A stretch of 64,000 nt of DNA, taken from assembly GCF_001854885.1 (NCBI RefSeq), contig NZ_MDDV01000002.1, forward strand, positions 77,276-141,275, read 5' to 3'. The position numbers were made by a program, and so were the translations under genes. The DNA comes from Ensifer sp. LCM 4579. Lineage in GTDB: Bacteria > Pseudomonadota > Alphaproteobacteria > Rhizobiales > Rhizobiaceae. The notes below the pieces were generated by a model. It searched no databases. It saw nothing but the letters and a program-made list of their open reading frames with translations, and was not told where the DNA came from. Of the stretch, positions 25,571 to 34,705 are shown one piece after another. The first letter of the stretch is position 1. Each line of letters starts with the position of its first letter.

Positions 25571-26413
25571 TTAGGAACCCTTGCCGTCAGATGCGCTTTT
25601 ATAGCTCTCGAACAGGGCATCGATGTTCTTCTGGTATTCCTTCTGCATGTCGAGGCCGGTATCGAACATGCTGTTCATCGTTTTCGAGAACTGCGCGAAG
25701 GCGGCATTCTTCTCCGGCTCGGGCTTCTCCGGCTCGGGTGCCTTTTCCGGCGTTGCACCGCCGCTGCGCATCATGTCCTGAAAGGCCTTGACGAACGGAT
25801 TGTCGGCGAAAAGGTCCGGGGCCTTCGGCTCCTCCTTGGCCTTGGCAAGGCCAAAAAATCCCTGCATGGCCTGGGTAAAGGGGTTGTCGAATGGGTTCGG
25901 CGTCGGTTCCGGTTTCTTGGCGAAGCCCGTCGCTTCCATCCACTGCCGCATCAGCGTCATCATCGGATTGTTCGCAAGCGCCTCGTTGGCCTGGCTCACA
26001 GTCTCCTTGAAGAGGCCGCCCATGAGCGTGGTCGCCATTACCGGCAGCATCTGCTTATAGATCTCCTGGCCGATCCCGGTCATTTGCTCCGCCTGCGCGG
26101 CGATCGCGCGCGACATCTCCTTCGAGCCAAAGAGCTGGCCGAGGACCTCGTTGCCGTCCGCCACGCCCGCGGGCGTGAAGGCCTTGCTCATGTCCTCGAA
26201 ATATTTGGCGTAATTGCCGGTGGAGATCGCCGTCATCAGCGACCCCAGATCGTAGGGATTGGTGGTGTTGCGTTTCAGGCCCGTGGAAAAGGCAGGCATG
26301 AGCGCCGCCGTCGCCTTGGCCATTTGTTCCTGAGCAAGACCGAACTGTTTGGCCATCAACTCGATGGCGTGGCCGTTCTGCGCCTGTACGAACATGTCAA
26401 AAAGCGGTGCCAT
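25571..26413 (-). CDS. DUF937 protein
   Basis: This 280-aa protein opens with the DUF937 pattern (LFDMFVQAQNGHAIELMAKQ; QFGLAQEQMAKATAALMPAF). A helical Met-rich middle (GQEIYKQMLPVMATTLMGGL) and a Pro/Glu/Lys-rich spacer with PEKAPEPEKPEPEK follow. The C-terminal helix ends in QKEYQKNIDALFESYKS. No signal peptide or membrane segment is evident. Function is unknown; the C-terminal part is phasin-like in composition, which is only an impression. Two CTAG-ended repeat elements begin 94 bp upstream. Confidence 0.75.
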   Translation of the reverse strand: MAPLFDMFVQAQNGHAIELMAKQFGLAQEQMAKATAALMPAFSTGLKRNTTNPYDLGSLMTAISTGNYAKYFEDMSKAFTPAGVADGNEVLGQLFGSKEMSRAIAAQAEQMTGIGQEIYKQMLPVMATTLMGGLFKETVSQANEALANNPMMTLMRQWMEATGFAKKPEPTPNPFDNPFTQAMQGFFGLAKAKEEPKAPDLFADNPFVKAFQDMMRSGGATPEKAPEPEKPEPEKNAAFAQFSKTMNSMFDTGLDMQKEYQKNIDALFESYKSASDGKGS

Positions 26414-26506
26414 CCCATTTCCTTCCCGGCCGAACGACGCATGTCATTGCACTATAACGGGAATCGATGGTCAGGAAACCGCTTTTTATGGGCGAGGAGC
26501 GTGCCG

Positions 26507-26878
26507 CTAGGGCCAGAACCTATTAGATTCGTCCATTCTGTTCCGGTCCATGGGATTGCATGGAAGAAAACAAGCGCAAGGCAAGACCTTAAGGTCTTGT
26601 CGAGCATTGTTTTCGATCAGGCGGCCCATGGACCGGAACCCGAAGGGCGAGGCGGATTTCGCGCCTTGCTGCGTCGGAAAGATTTGAAAATGTTCGGCAT
26701 TTCCTGCATCTTCCCTCCTACAGCGCCGCGCGTCATATTTGACGCGCAAAGGTCGCTGTAGCGCTTTGAAGTGCTGCATGTCTTTGTCCTTGAATCGAAG
26801 TCGATCAAGGAGACATGCAGTAGCCAGACACGAAATCCGCCACGCAGAATGGACGAATTTAATAGGTCCTGACCCTAG
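26507..26878. mobile_element. CTAG-ended inverted-repeat element M1 with nested insert
   Basis: The ends are CTAGGGCCAGAACCTATTAG (26507 onward) and, reversed, CTAGGGTCAGGACCTATTAA (from 26878); the arms continue with ATTCGTCCATTCTG. The right arm reads on through GGCGGATTTCG. In the left arm this continuation is separated by an inserted hairpin of about 110 bp (26540-26650) whose own ends are a perfect 15-bp inverted repeat (GTTCCGGTCCATGGG / CCCATGGACCGGAAC) around the palindrome AAGACCTTAAGGTCTT. A RIME-like copy sits in the centre. No transposase: a MITE-like passenger element. Confidence 0.65.
26718..26820 (+). repeat. RIME-like mosaic element D (type 1)
   Basis: CTACAGCGCCGCGCGTC / GACGCGCAAAGGTCGCTGTAG, then GCTTTGAAGTGCTGCATGTC ... 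GGAGACATGCAG. It is nested in element M1. Confidence 0.88.
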
Positions 26879-27146
26879 CCCGCACTTCTCACACTCCTTG
26901 TGCCCTGCGCCGGTTCAAAATGGCGACAGGGTAGGAGAATGGCGCGGCCCGATGTGGTTCATCGGGCAAGTCATTCGACGCACACTGTCGCCATTTTCAA
27001 CCGGCCCGCAGGGTTGGATTATGGCGGCTGCCTTCGGGCGAAAGCCGCTCAACCGTAGGACGGGCTACGCTTTTCGCGGCTTTCGCCCGTATCCAACTCG
27101 CCACAATCCAACGCAGGGCGCAAGGAGTGTGAGAAATGCGGGCTAG
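26875..27146. mobile_element. CTAG-ended multi-hairpin element M2
   Basis: The outer arms, CTAGCCCGCACTTCTCACAC (26875 onward) and its near-perfect reverse copy ending at 27146, are 35 bp with about two mismatches. Inside are CCGGTTCAAAATGGCGACAG / CTGTCGCCATTTTCAACCGG (one mismatch), GTTGGATTATGGCG / CGCCACAATCCAAC and GGGCGAAAGCCGC / GCGGCTTTCGCCC. It can fold as a branched structure. Its left CTAG is the right CTAG of M1; its right CTAG contains the gshA stop codon. No coding capacity. M1 and M2 together fill most of the 26414-27142 gap. Confidence 0.7.
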
Positions 27147-28516
27147 TACTGGTATTCCGTGAAGATCGGCTCGACCGATTGGTGCCAGCGCCCATGATAG
27201 AGGGCGAGCAGGTCTTCCGCCAGCGTCGACTTCTTGGCAAGAACCTCCTCGAGCGGCGCCAGGAATTGCCTCTCATCGACGCCGTCGCCGTTCAGGCGGT
27301 TGCGCCGCTTCAGCCCGGCGCGCGAAATCGCCAGCACTTCGCGCGCGATGTCGAAGAGCGAAGTCGTGCCGAGCTTCGCCATCAGCGCCTCGGCCGGCAC
27401 TGCGTCGCGAAGCGCCTGGACGTCTTCGAAGCTCCAGTCGCGCGTCAGCGCTTCGGCTTCCGCCAGCGCCTCGTCGTCGTAGAGCAGCCCGACCCAAAAG
27501 GCCGGCAGTGCGCAGATCTTCCGCCAGGGCCCGCCGTCGGCGCCGCGCATTTCGAGGAAGCGCTTAAGCCTCACGTCGGGAAAGAGGGTCGAAAGGTGGT
27601 TGGTCCAATCGCCCATGCTCGGCTGCCATTCGGCGATCTCGCCCTTCAGGGCGCCGTTCATGAACTGCCGGAAGGTGATATGGGTACAGTCGTGGTAGTG
27701 GCCGTCGCGCACGACGAAATACATCGGCACGTCGAGCGCCCATTCAACGTAGTCGGCAAAGCCGAAGTCGGGCTTGAAGGCCGCCGGCAGGAGCCCGGAG
27801 CGCCGGTTGTCCGTGTCGCGCCAGATGTCGCCCCGCCAGGACAGGAGCCCGTTCGGCTTGCCCTCGGTGAATGGAGAGCTGGCGAAAAAAGCGGTCGCGA
27901 GCGGCTGCAGCTTCATCGAGACCTGCATCTTGCGCCGCATGTCCTCTTCCGACGAGAAGTCGAGATTCACCTGGATGGTGCAGGTGCGGTACATCATGTC
28001 GAGGCCCTTCGTGCCGACCTTCGGCATGTAGCGCGTCATGATCGCGTAACGCGATTTCGGCATGCGCGGCGTCTCGGCAAAGGTCCATTTCGGGCTGCCG
28101 CCGACGCCCAGGAAACCGATGCCGAGCGGTTCGGCGATTTCGCGGAGCACCGCCAGGTGCTGGTTCGATTCCTTGCAGGTCTGGTGCAGGTTCTCGAGCG
28201 GTGCGCCGGATAGCTCGAACTGCCCACCGGGCTCCAGCGAAATCGCGCCATTGCCGTGGATATCGGCAAGGCCGATGACATTGCCCTCGTCGATGATCGC
28301 TTCCCAGCCGTTCCGTGCGGCCATGCCGGTCAACAGGGCCTGGATGCTGGCTTCGCCGAAATAAGGCACGGGGCTGTTGTCCGCCTTGAAGAAGGCGAAT
28401 TTCTCGTGCTCCGTGCCGATCCGAAACTTCTCCTTCGGCTTCGCTCCCGACGCCAGATAGGCGGTTAGCTCGGCGACGGAGGTGACCGGCGTCTGATCGG
28501 TGGTATCTCGGGCCAT
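27143..28516 (-). CDS. gshA: Glutamate-cysteine ligase
   Basis: This 457-aa enzyme joins glutamate and cysteine, the first step of glutathione synthesis. It is of the plant/alphaproteobacterial type: FRIGTEHEKFAFF near the start, DIHGNGAISLEPGGQFELSG, TCTIQVNLDFSSEEDMRRKM and a C-terminal KRRNRLNGDGVDERQFL. The length is normal for the family. The last codons are TAC CAG TAC TAG, and the TAG lies in the terminal CTAG of repeat element M2, so the element abuts or replaced the original 3' end exactly at the stop. 28517-28716 upstream shows nothing else. Confidence 0.93.
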   Translation of the reverse strand: MARDTTDQTPVTSVAELTAYLASGAKPKEKFRIGTEHEKFAFFKADNSPVPYFGEASIQALLTGMAARNGWEAIIDEGNVIGLADIHGNGAISLEPGGQFELSGAPLENLHQTCKESNQHLAVLREIAEPLGIGFLGVGGSPKWTFAETPRMPKSRYAIMTRYMPKVGTKGLDMMYRTCTIQVNLDFSSEEDMRRKMQVSMKLQPLATAFFASSPFTEGKPNGLLSWRGDIWRDTDNRRSGLLPAAFKPDFGFADYVEWALDVPMYFVVRDGHYHDCTHITFRQFMNGALKGEIAEWQPSMGDWTNHLSTLFPDVRLKRFLEMRGADGGPWRKICALPAFWVGLLYDDEALAEAEALTRDWSFEDVQALRDAVPAEALMAKLGTTSLFDIAREVLAISRAGLKRRNRLNGDGVDERQFLAPLEEVLAKKSTLAEDLLALYHGRWHQSVEPIFTEYQY

Positions 28517-28716
28517 ATTCGTCTACTTCGTTTGAGCGTCACCCGCCGGTTGGCAGGGCGGAATGGAGGGTGCTTGAACCGTAATCAAGTGCGGTGCAAG
28601 TCAAATTCTTTCAAGATGCCTTCAAAAAAACTCCGGGCAGCGGTCCGCGCCTGGAGCGCCTCGCGAACGGCACTGTTCGTGCGAGCAGTCGAGGGCGTGC
28701 AGAGCCGATTCCGTAG

Positions 28717-29090
28717 CTAGAGCCTTTCCGGGTTAAATGGAAACGATTCTGTTGGCTCAAGCGGAGCGGAATGTTTGCCCGGCTGGCGCGCGGCGTAGCC
28801 AAGCATACGGCCAAGCCAGCCGGGCAAACAGGCCGCCCGCTTCAGCCAACCCTACAGCGCCGCGCGTCCTATAGGACGCGCAAAGGCCGCTGTAGCACTT
28901 TGAATTGCTGCATGTCTTTGCCCTTGAATCGGTCGATTCAAGGAGACATGCAGTGGGCCGGGCATCTTTCCGCCAGGATCAGAGGCGATCGCCTCGGCCG
29001 TACCTCCGGGTACGACCTGCGGCAATCGCCTCTGCCCTGACGAAAACCTGCTCCGGCAGAATGTTTCCATTTAACCCGGAAAGACTCTAG
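28717..29090. mobile_element. CTAG-ended inverted-repeat element M3 carrying a RIME copy
   Basis: The 34-35-bp arms are CTAGAGCCTTTCCGGGTTAA (28717 onward) and a reverse copy ending in CTAG at 29090, extending through ATGGAAAC and ATTCTG with few mismatches. Inside are TTTGCCCGGCTGGC / GCCAGCCGGGCAAA, a RIME-like copy and GGCGATCGCC. No open frame with gene character. The right CTAG provides the rsmE stop codon. It fills most of the 28517-29086 gap. Confidence 0.68.
28852..28953 (+). repeat. RIME-like mosaic element E (type 1)
   Basis: CTACAGCGCCGCGCGTC / GACGCGCAAAGGCCGCTGTAG, then CACTTTGAATTGCTGCATG ... GGAGACATGCAG. It is nested in element M3. Confidence 0.88.
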
Positions 29091-29824
29091 CGCCAGTCCC
29101 CGATCGTGGCCTGGATCACGGCCATGGCGGCGACCGCCGCCGTGTCGGCGCGCAGGATTCGCGGTCCGAGCGGTATCGGCGTCACGAAGTCCAGGCTGCG
29201 CAGGAGCTTTCGCTCGGCCTCGGAAAAGCCGCCTTCCGGACCGATCAGAAGCGCAAGCTGCCGCTCGGTGATGGCGCTGAGGATCGGCAGCGGGTTCTGG
29301 CCGTCACAGCCCTCGTCGCAGAAGACGATGCGCCGGTCGCGCGGCCAGGTCTCAAGCAGGTCTTCGAGTTTTCGCGGCGCCTGGACGGAGGGAATGCCGA
29401 GTACGCCGCATTGTTCGGCGGCCTCGATGACATTCGCGCGTATGCGGTCGAGATTGCCGATCTTGCCCTGCACATGTTGGGTCATCACCGGCTGCAGCAC
29501 GCCGGCTCCCATCTCGACCGCCTTCTGGACGAGATAGTCCAGCCGGCCGACCTTGAGCGGCGCGAACAGGTAGACGAGATCGGTGGCCGGCGGCTGCGGT
29601 CGCGTTTGCTCGATCGCTGCCAGGACCGCCTGCTTGCGCGTGGGCATTGAAAGCTCCGCCCGCCATTCGCCATCGCGGCCGTTGAAGACCAGAATCGGCG
29701 TGCCCTCGCCAAGGCGCAACACATTGACGAGATAGTTGAACTGCTCCTTCGTCGCCTCATGCTTCACACCGGCGTGGAGCGGGGTCTCTACGAACAATCG
29801 CTGCAGACGGAAATTGGCACGCAT
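29087..29824 (-). CDS. rsmE: 16S rRNA (uracil-1498-N3)-methyltransferase
   Basis: This 245-aa SPOUT methyltransferase modifies U1498 of 16S rRNA in the assembled 30S subunit. Visible are the N-terminal PUA-like domain ([30 protein letters not shown]) and the knot motif [15 protein letters not shown] with [24 protein letters not shown] precedes the ATG by 4 bases. The stop (TAG, 29087-29089) lies in the end CTAG of repeat element M3. Confidence 0.95.
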   Translation of the reverse strand: MRANFRLQRLFVETPLHAGVKHEATKEQFNYLVNVLRLGEGTPILVFNGRDGEWRAELSMPTRKQAVLAAIEQTRPQPPATDLVYLFAPLKVGRLDYLVQKAVEMGAGVLQPVMTQHVQGKIGNLDRIRANVIEAAEQCGVLGIPSVQAPRKLEDLLETWPRDRRIVFCDEGCDGQNPLPILSAITERQLALLIGPEGGFSEAERKLLRSLDFVTPIPLGPRILRADTAAVAAMAVIQATIGDWR

Positions 29825-29864
29825 TGCAATTCCTTTGGTTCGCCGTGCTGATCCCGGATCAATT

Positions 29865-31370
29865 TCAGAGAAACAAGCCGGAAAGCACGAGGTAGACGAG
29901 CGCCGAAAGCAGCGCGGATGCGGGCACGGTGATCACCCAGGCGCCGACAATCGTCAGGAGATAGGAGCGGCGCACCAGCCGCCGGCGGCGGATCTCGGCG
30001 AAATTCGTCTCGATCGCCTCCGTGAGATCGGAATGGCCGTTCTTCCATCGGACATGCTCCAGCCGCCGCTTTGAGTGGCGGGTGTACCATTCGCGGAAGA
30101 AGCCGACACCGAACACGGCGCCGACCGCGGTATGGGTGGAACTGATCGGCAGGCCGAGTGCCGAAGCAAACAGCACCGTAGCCGCCGTCGCGAGCGCCAC
30201 GCAGAAGGCGCGCATGGGATTGAGACGGGTGATTTCCTGGCCTACGACGCGGATCAGCCGCGGGCCGTAGAGGAGCAGCCCGAGCGAAATGCCAAACGCG
30301 CCGATCAGCAGAACCCAGTAGGGGGCCTCCGACTTCTGACTGGAGATCAGGCCGCCTTCGGCCGCGACGATCGCCGAAAGAGGGCCGATGGCATTCGATA
30401 CGTCATTGGCCCCATGGGCGAAGGAGAGCAGCGCCGCCGCCGCGATCAGGGGCAGGCGGAACAGCTTGCGAAGCGACTGATTGCGGTTTTCGAGTCCCTC
30501 CGAGTGCCGGCGGATCCATGGCTTGCTGAGGACGTAGCAGGCGCCGCCGACCAGCCCGCCGGCGAGCAGGCCCGTCGGAAGCGAGATGATAGCGACCCGG
30601 ACGAGGGCGAAAACCAGCACATAGGCGGTGAAGGCACCCGCCGTGACCCCGAGGACGACAGGCATCCAGAGCCGGGCGGCGGCGATCTTGTCGCTGCGAT
30701 AGACGACGAATTCCTTCAGGAAAGCGAGGATGCAGGCGGCGAGGGCACCGCCGATGAGCGGCGAGATCGACCAGCTCGCGGTGATCCCGGCGACGGTCCA
30801 CCACTTGACGACGTCCGGTCCTGCCGCCGCGAGGCTCGCGCCGACGATGCCGCCGACGACGGAATGGGTGGTCGAGACGGGCGCACGGGCATAGGTGGCG
30901 ATGTTGATCCAGGCGGCCGAAGAGATCAGCACCGCCATCATCAGCCAGACGAGTGCATCGGGGCTGACCAGCCGGCTGCCGTCGACGACGCCAGCTTCGA
31001 TCGTCAGCGCAACCTTGCGCCCCGCGATCAAAGCTCCGGCTATTTCGAAGAAGGCGGCGATCGCCAGGGCCGTGGCCATGGTCATCGCCCTGGCGCCGAC
31101 TGCGGCGCCGACATTGTTCGTCACGTCATTGGCGCCGATATTCATCGCCAGGTAGCCCGCAAAGGCGGCGGCCGCAATGACGGTGGCGAGGCCGGATGCG
31201 CCGGTGAAATAGCTCGCGGCGATCGCCATGCTGACAATGAGGAACAGGGCAGCGAGGCCGGGGGCTGCGAGGCCCCGCATGATATAGTGGGTCGCCTCCT
31301 CCGCGAGACTGACCTTGTCGAGGTCCTTATCGAGTGTCGGCTTTTCCAGGCTCGGGCGCAGCTTGGCCAC
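29865..31370 (-). CDS. Inorganic phosphate transporter, PiT family
   Basis: This membrane protein of about 501 aa has the two PiT/PHO-4 signatures, [14 protein letters not shown] in the first half and [16 protein letters not shown] in the second, with about ten or more hydrophobic helices. The family moves phosphate (or metal-phosphate, sometimes sulfate) with protons or sodium. I choose GTG 31370 ([11 protein letters not shown]) because GGGAGA lies about 9 bases upstream; an in-frame TTG at 31424 gives 18 more residues without a ribosome site. No phoU-like partner is beside it. Confidence 0.88.
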   Translation of the reverse strand: MAKLRPSLEKPTLDKDLDKVSLAEEATHYIMRGLAAPGLAALFLIVSMAIAASYFTGASGLATVIAAAAFAGYLAMNIGANDVTNNVGAAVGARAMTMATALAIAAFFEIAGALIAGRKVALTIEAGVVDGSRLVSPDALVWLMMAVLISSAAWINIATYARAPVSTTHSVVGGIVGASLAAAGPDVVKWWTVAGITASWSISPLIGGALAACILAFLKEFVVYRSDKIAAARLWMPVVLGVTAGAFTAYVLVFALVRVAIISLPTGLLAGGLVGGACYVLSKPWIRRHSEGLENRNQSLRKLFRLPLIAAAALLSFAHGANDVSNAIGPLSAIVAAEGGLISSQKSEAPYWVLLIGAFGISLGLLLYGPRLIRVVGQEITRLNPMRAFCVALATAATVLFASALGLPISSTHTAVGAVFGVGFFREWYTRHSKRRLEHVRWKNGHSDLTEAIETNFAEIRRRRLVRRSYLLTIVGAWVITVPASALLSALVYLVLSGLFL

Positions 31371-31476
31371 TGGTCGTTTCTCCCTTTCGTGATCGCCAGT
31401 AGCGGCGCGAGCCGGCGCATTCAAGCGGAATCGGAGCGGAAGATGGGGCGTGGGCTGAGAGTGCGAGCGCCGGCAG

Positions 31477-32016
31477 TCAGCCGTGGGCGGCGTTCGGCGC
31501 CTGCGCCCCGGGGGTGCTCATTCGTTTGCCGAAGTCGAGGATAAGCTCTTTCAAGGACGGCTCGGCGACGCGGCGCGCCGCCTCCCCGCAGTCCACCCAT
31601 TCCAGCCGCCGGGCGCCCTTTTCGGGGAAGTTCTTGCTGAAGTCCTCGACTTCGAGCGCATGAACCTGGACCTTGCAGGAAATCTGCAGGCCATGGTCCA
31701 TGCGTTTCTGGTAGGTATAGAAGCCGAGCGCGGTCTTCCGAATCTTCCCGTTCACGCCGGCTTCTTCATAGGCCTCGCGTTCCGCCACTTCGTGGGCGCG
31801 CTTGCCCTGCATCGGCCACCCCTTCGGAATGACCCAGCGGCCGGTGTCGCGGCTGGTGATCAGAAGAATCTCCGGCTCTCCCGTCTTCTTGCGGATACGA
31901 TAGCACAGCGCGGCATATTGCATGCGCGCCGGGCGTCGCAGCATCAGATGCACGTCAGAGGCAAGCCGGTGCAGCAAGCTCAAGGGGGGTCTCACTCCTA
32001 TGCGAATCAGCGGCAT
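31477..32016 (-). CDS. NUDIX hydrolase
   Basis: This 179-aa protein has a Nudix box ending REAYEEAGV after GRWVIPKGWPMQGKRAHEVA. The family hydrolyses nucleoside-diphosphate-linked compounds with Mg2+ bound by the REXXEE glutamates, which are all present. The upstream Glu of the classical box (Gx5E) is Lys here. The C-terminus ends Pro/Ala-rich. The start is uncertain (later in-frame Met near residue 25). The substrate is unknown; diphosphoinositol-polyphosphate- or nucleotide-type substrates are both possible. Confidence 0.88.
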   Translation of the reverse strand: MPLIRIGVRPPLSLLHRLASDVHLMLRRPARMQYAALCYRIRKKTGEPEILLITSRDTGRWVIPKGWPMQGKRAHEVAEREAYEEAGVNGKIRKTALGFYTYQKRMDHGLQISCKVQVHALEVEDFSKNFPEKGARRLEWVDCGEAARRVAEPSLKELILDFGKRMSTPGAQAPNAAHG

Positions 32017-32180
32017 TCGTCATCTGATGGTATGTCTCGTCCGCTTCGCCTGTAAATGGATTGGCTGAAGATAACCGACGAGATGCGTACAAGTTCCAGA
32101 ATAGAATACTCAATCGTCATTACATCTCATGCGTGTGCCCTCTCTCGCCCAGAAAGCGACGTCGCAGACGGCCGGGGCAC

Positions 32181-32975
32181 TCACGGCTCCCGGCTGCGGT
32201 CCCGCTGCAGCAGGCGCATTTGGGCGATGCGCGCCCACTCACCGCTGCGCTCCGCCTCGCGGGCGGCGGCGGCGACGAAATCGATATGGCCTTGAGCGGC
32301 GGACTTCGCCGCCTGCGGATCGCGCGCCATGATCGCGGCATAGATCGCCTCGTGCTGCGAAAGCAGCCGGTCGCGGGCGCCGGGGGCGCCGAAGACCGTA
32401 CTGCGATGAAAGAATATGCCCCGGGTCAGGAGCCTGTAGCAGGCCCGCAGCGTATGCAGCAGAATGATGTTGTGGGCGCTCTCGCCGATCGCGTTATGCA
32501 ATTCGATGTCCGCCTCCAGCTCTTCGTCGAAATTGCCGCTGCGGTGCGCCTCGCGCATGCGTTCGATGACACGGGTCAGGATATCGCGGTCGAAGTCCGT
32601 GGCGCGGGTGGCGGCGAGCTCGGCGGTGAGGCCCTCGAGTTCGCGCCGATATTCGAGATAGTCCTGCGTCGCCTTGGAATGGCGCCCGATGAGTTCGACC
32701 AGCGGCTTTGAGAAGATCTGCCCGACCACGTCCGCGACGAAGGTGCCGCCGCCGTGCCGGCTCTCGACCAGGCCGCGCGTTTCCAACTCCTTCAGCGCCT
32801 CGCGCAGGATCGGCCGCGACACGTCGAAACGCTTGGAAAGCTCCCGCTCGCCTGGCAGGCGATCGCCGTCGCGAAGCACGCCTTCGAGAATGAGAAGCTC
32901 GATCTGCTGCACGACCTCGTCCGCCGTGCGGCTATGGCTGATGCGGGCATAGAGGTCGATCGGGTCTTCGGTCAC
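32181..32975 (-). CDS. GntR/FadR-family regulator (FCD domain)
   Basis: This 264-aa protein has an N-terminal winged helix (LPGERELSKRFDVSRPILRE; ALKELETRGLV) and an all-helical FCD effector domain with metal/ligand His residues (ELHNAIGESAHN; SQHEAIYAAI). Such proteins usually sense small carboxylates. The start is GTG 32975, with AAGGAG 8 bases upstream. A perfect 10-bp inverted repeat at 33044-33076 lies between it and the next divergent gene, so it probably autoregulates and may also control that gene. glcDEF, about 1.7 kb away, is another plausible target because FCD regulators often sense glycolate-like acids. Confidence 0.88.
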   Translation of the reverse strand: MTEDPIDLYARISHSRTADEVVQQIELLILEGVLRDGDRLPGERELSKRFDVSRPILREALKELETRGLVESRHGGGTFVADVVGQIFSKPLVELIGRHSKATQDYLEYRRELEGLTAELAATRATDFDRDILTRVIERMREAHRSGNFDEELEADIELHNAIGESAHNIILLHTLRACYRLLTRGIFFHRSTVFGAPGARDRLLSQHEAIYAAIMARDPQAAKSAAQGHIDFVAAAAREAERSGEWARIAQMRLLQRDRSREP

Positions 32976-33043
32976 GGCATGTTCTCCTTGAGCGGAAACC
33001 GCTTGCGCTCAAGCCTACCGCTCTTCGGAAATCTAGCAGCCGC

Positions 33044-33076
33044 CGCCAAGTGGTCAAATCAGTTGTCCACTTGGCG
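33044..33076. promoter_or_regulatory. GntR operator
   Basis: CGCCAAGTGG (33044-33053) and CCACTTGGCG (33067-33076) form a perfect 10-bp inverted repeat with a 13-bp AT-rich spacer. It contains TGGTC ... GTCCA, as in FadR/LldR-type operators. It lies 69 bp from the regulator start and 88 bp from the divergent gene. Confidence 0.7.
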
Positions 33077-33163
33077 CCCGCCTTAGACTGATAAAAATCA
33101 AACTGCGTCAAAGCGCCCAGTTCTTTTTGCTTCACGGATTGATAAGAAAATGGTGATGAACGC

Positions 33164-34459
33164 GTGAGGGGGATGAAGCGCTTCATGCCAAAGGGCAGTT
33201 TTGCATTTCCGGTCGCACCCTTGCGTGCGCAGGCATTGGGCGAGGTTCACGCGCGGCCCTACGCATTGGTCACGACGCCGAGGGTGATTTTTCAGCTCGC
33301 CTTTCTCACCGAAGGCGGATCGATCGTCGATCATGCGGTGCTCTCCGAGCTCTCGCGATCCTGTGGGATCGCGCCACCCGGACGCGACGCCAGCCACCAT
33401 GCCATCCCCTGGGGGAACGGAACGCTGCGCTGGGAGCGGCATACGGAATTCTCCACCTATTTCTGGGATACGCCGGCGCCGGAACGCTTTGGTGAAGAGG
33501 TGCCGGTTCACCCGTTCGGCGACGGCTTTTCGGCGCCGGGCCTGCTGATCGCCGGAATTCGCCTCGAGATCCGTCACGACACGCCGCAGACTCGCGAGGC
33601 CATCAAGCTCTTCGATCCGAAGAGCCTTTGCTACAGCGAGAGCAAGAACGGCCAGGCCGTGATCGTGACCGACTTTCGCCAGAACGGCGACGGCCTCACC
33701 CAGATCCTTGTGATCGACAGGGGGATGACCGAGGCGGGCACGGGCGCCCTGGCGCAGCGCCTGCTCGATATCGAGACCTATCGCACGCTCGCCATGCTCG
33801 GACTGCCGCTGGCGCAATCGTTATCGCCGGAAATTCGCCGGACCGAGGACGGCCTGACGGCGATCACGCAGCGGATGAAGGAGAATGTCCGCGAGGAAGC
33901 CGACGAGATGCTTTCCGGGATTACGCGTCTTGCCGCCGACCTCGAAGCCGGCGCCGCCCTGAGCCTCTACCGTTTCGGGGCCAGCCGCGCCTATTACGGC
34001 ATCGTCCAGGAACGCATCGGCACACTTTCCGAAACGCCCGTGCCCGGCTACGAGACGATCGGCACCTTCCTCGAACGCCGGCTGGCGCCGGCGATGCGGA
34101 CCTGTCAATCGGTCGAGGAACGGCAGAAGAACCTGTCGACCAAGCTCGCGCGCGCGACGACACTGTTGCGAAGCTGGGTCGACGTCGAGCTTGAACGCCA
34201 GAACAGCGCGCTGCTCAATTCGATGGACCGCCGCGCCAAGCTGCAGTTGCGCCTGCAGCAGACGGTCGAGGGCCTGTCAGTCGCCGCGATCTCGTATTAT
34301 GTCGTCGGGCTGTTCGGCTACCTCGCCAAGCCTTTGAGCCACCAGATTCCCGTCGATCCCAGTGTGCTCACTGGGCTCGCCGTGCCCATCGCCGTCGTCG
34401 GCGTCTGGATGGTGGTTAGGCGCATTCGCCGCCATCACGAGGAGGCGGCGCACAAGTAG
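33164..34459 (+). CDS. DUF3422 membrane-anchored protein
   Basis: This protein of about 431 aa matches the DUF3422 pattern: an N-terminal region with LGEVHARPYALVTTPRVIFQ and a long soluble middle. A helical segment (QKNLSTKLARATTLLRSWVD) leads to two C-terminal membrane helices (GLSVAAISYYVVGLFGYLA; LTGLAVPIAVVGVWMVV) and a basic tail. Many members are annotated as putative membrane-anchored proteins of unknown function. The start is uncertain: GTG 33164, ATG 33173 or ATG 33185. It is divergent from the GntR regulator across a palindromic operator. Confidence 0.8.
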   Translation: MRGMKRFMPKGSFAFPVAPLRAQALGEVHARPYALVTTPRVIFQLAFLTEGGSIVDHAVLSELSRSCGIAPPGRDASHHAIPWGNGTLRWERHTEFSTYFWDTPAPERFGEEVPVHPFGDGFSAPGLLIAGIRLEIRHDTPQTREAIKLFDPKSLCYSESKNGQAVIVTDFRQNGDGLTQILVIDRGMTEAGTGALAQRLLDIETYRTLAMLGLPLAQSLSPEIRRTEDGLTAITQRMKENVREEADEMLSGITRLAADLEAGAALSLYRFGASRAYYGIVQERIGTLSETPVPGYETIGTFLERRLAPAMRTCQSVEERQKNLSTKLARATTLLRSWVDVELERQNSALLNSMDRRAKLQLRLQQTVEGLSVAAISYYVVGLFGYLAKPLSHQIPVDPSVLTGLAVPIAVVGVWMVVRRIRRHHEEAAHK

Positions 34460-34580
34460 CATCCGCTACTGTTCCCAATAGGGAGCGGGTCCGCAAAGTG
34501 TGGCCAGTAAATCGACGGACCGGAAAATCCATTAGCATTTGCCCCCGGTGCCGCTCCAGTGGTAAACAAAAAATACCACC

Positions 34581-34677
34581 CTACGGCGCCATGCATGTTC
34601 TCTGGACGCGTAGAGAGCGCCGTAGCATCTTGAATTTCCGCGTGTTTCCTCAAGTCGGCAAGATTTGAGAGGCGCGC
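34581..34677 (+). repeat. Degenerate RIME-like element F
   Basis: CTACGGCGCCATGCATG ... GAGCGCCGTAG is a changed first hairpin; the second half (TTGAATTTCCGCGTG ... GATTTGAGAGGCGCG) follows the type-1 layout but is much diverged. It sits 29 bp before glcD. Confidence 0.55.
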
Positions 34678-34705
34678 CTCAGGGCGCATCTGACTGGAGG
34701 TGCTC

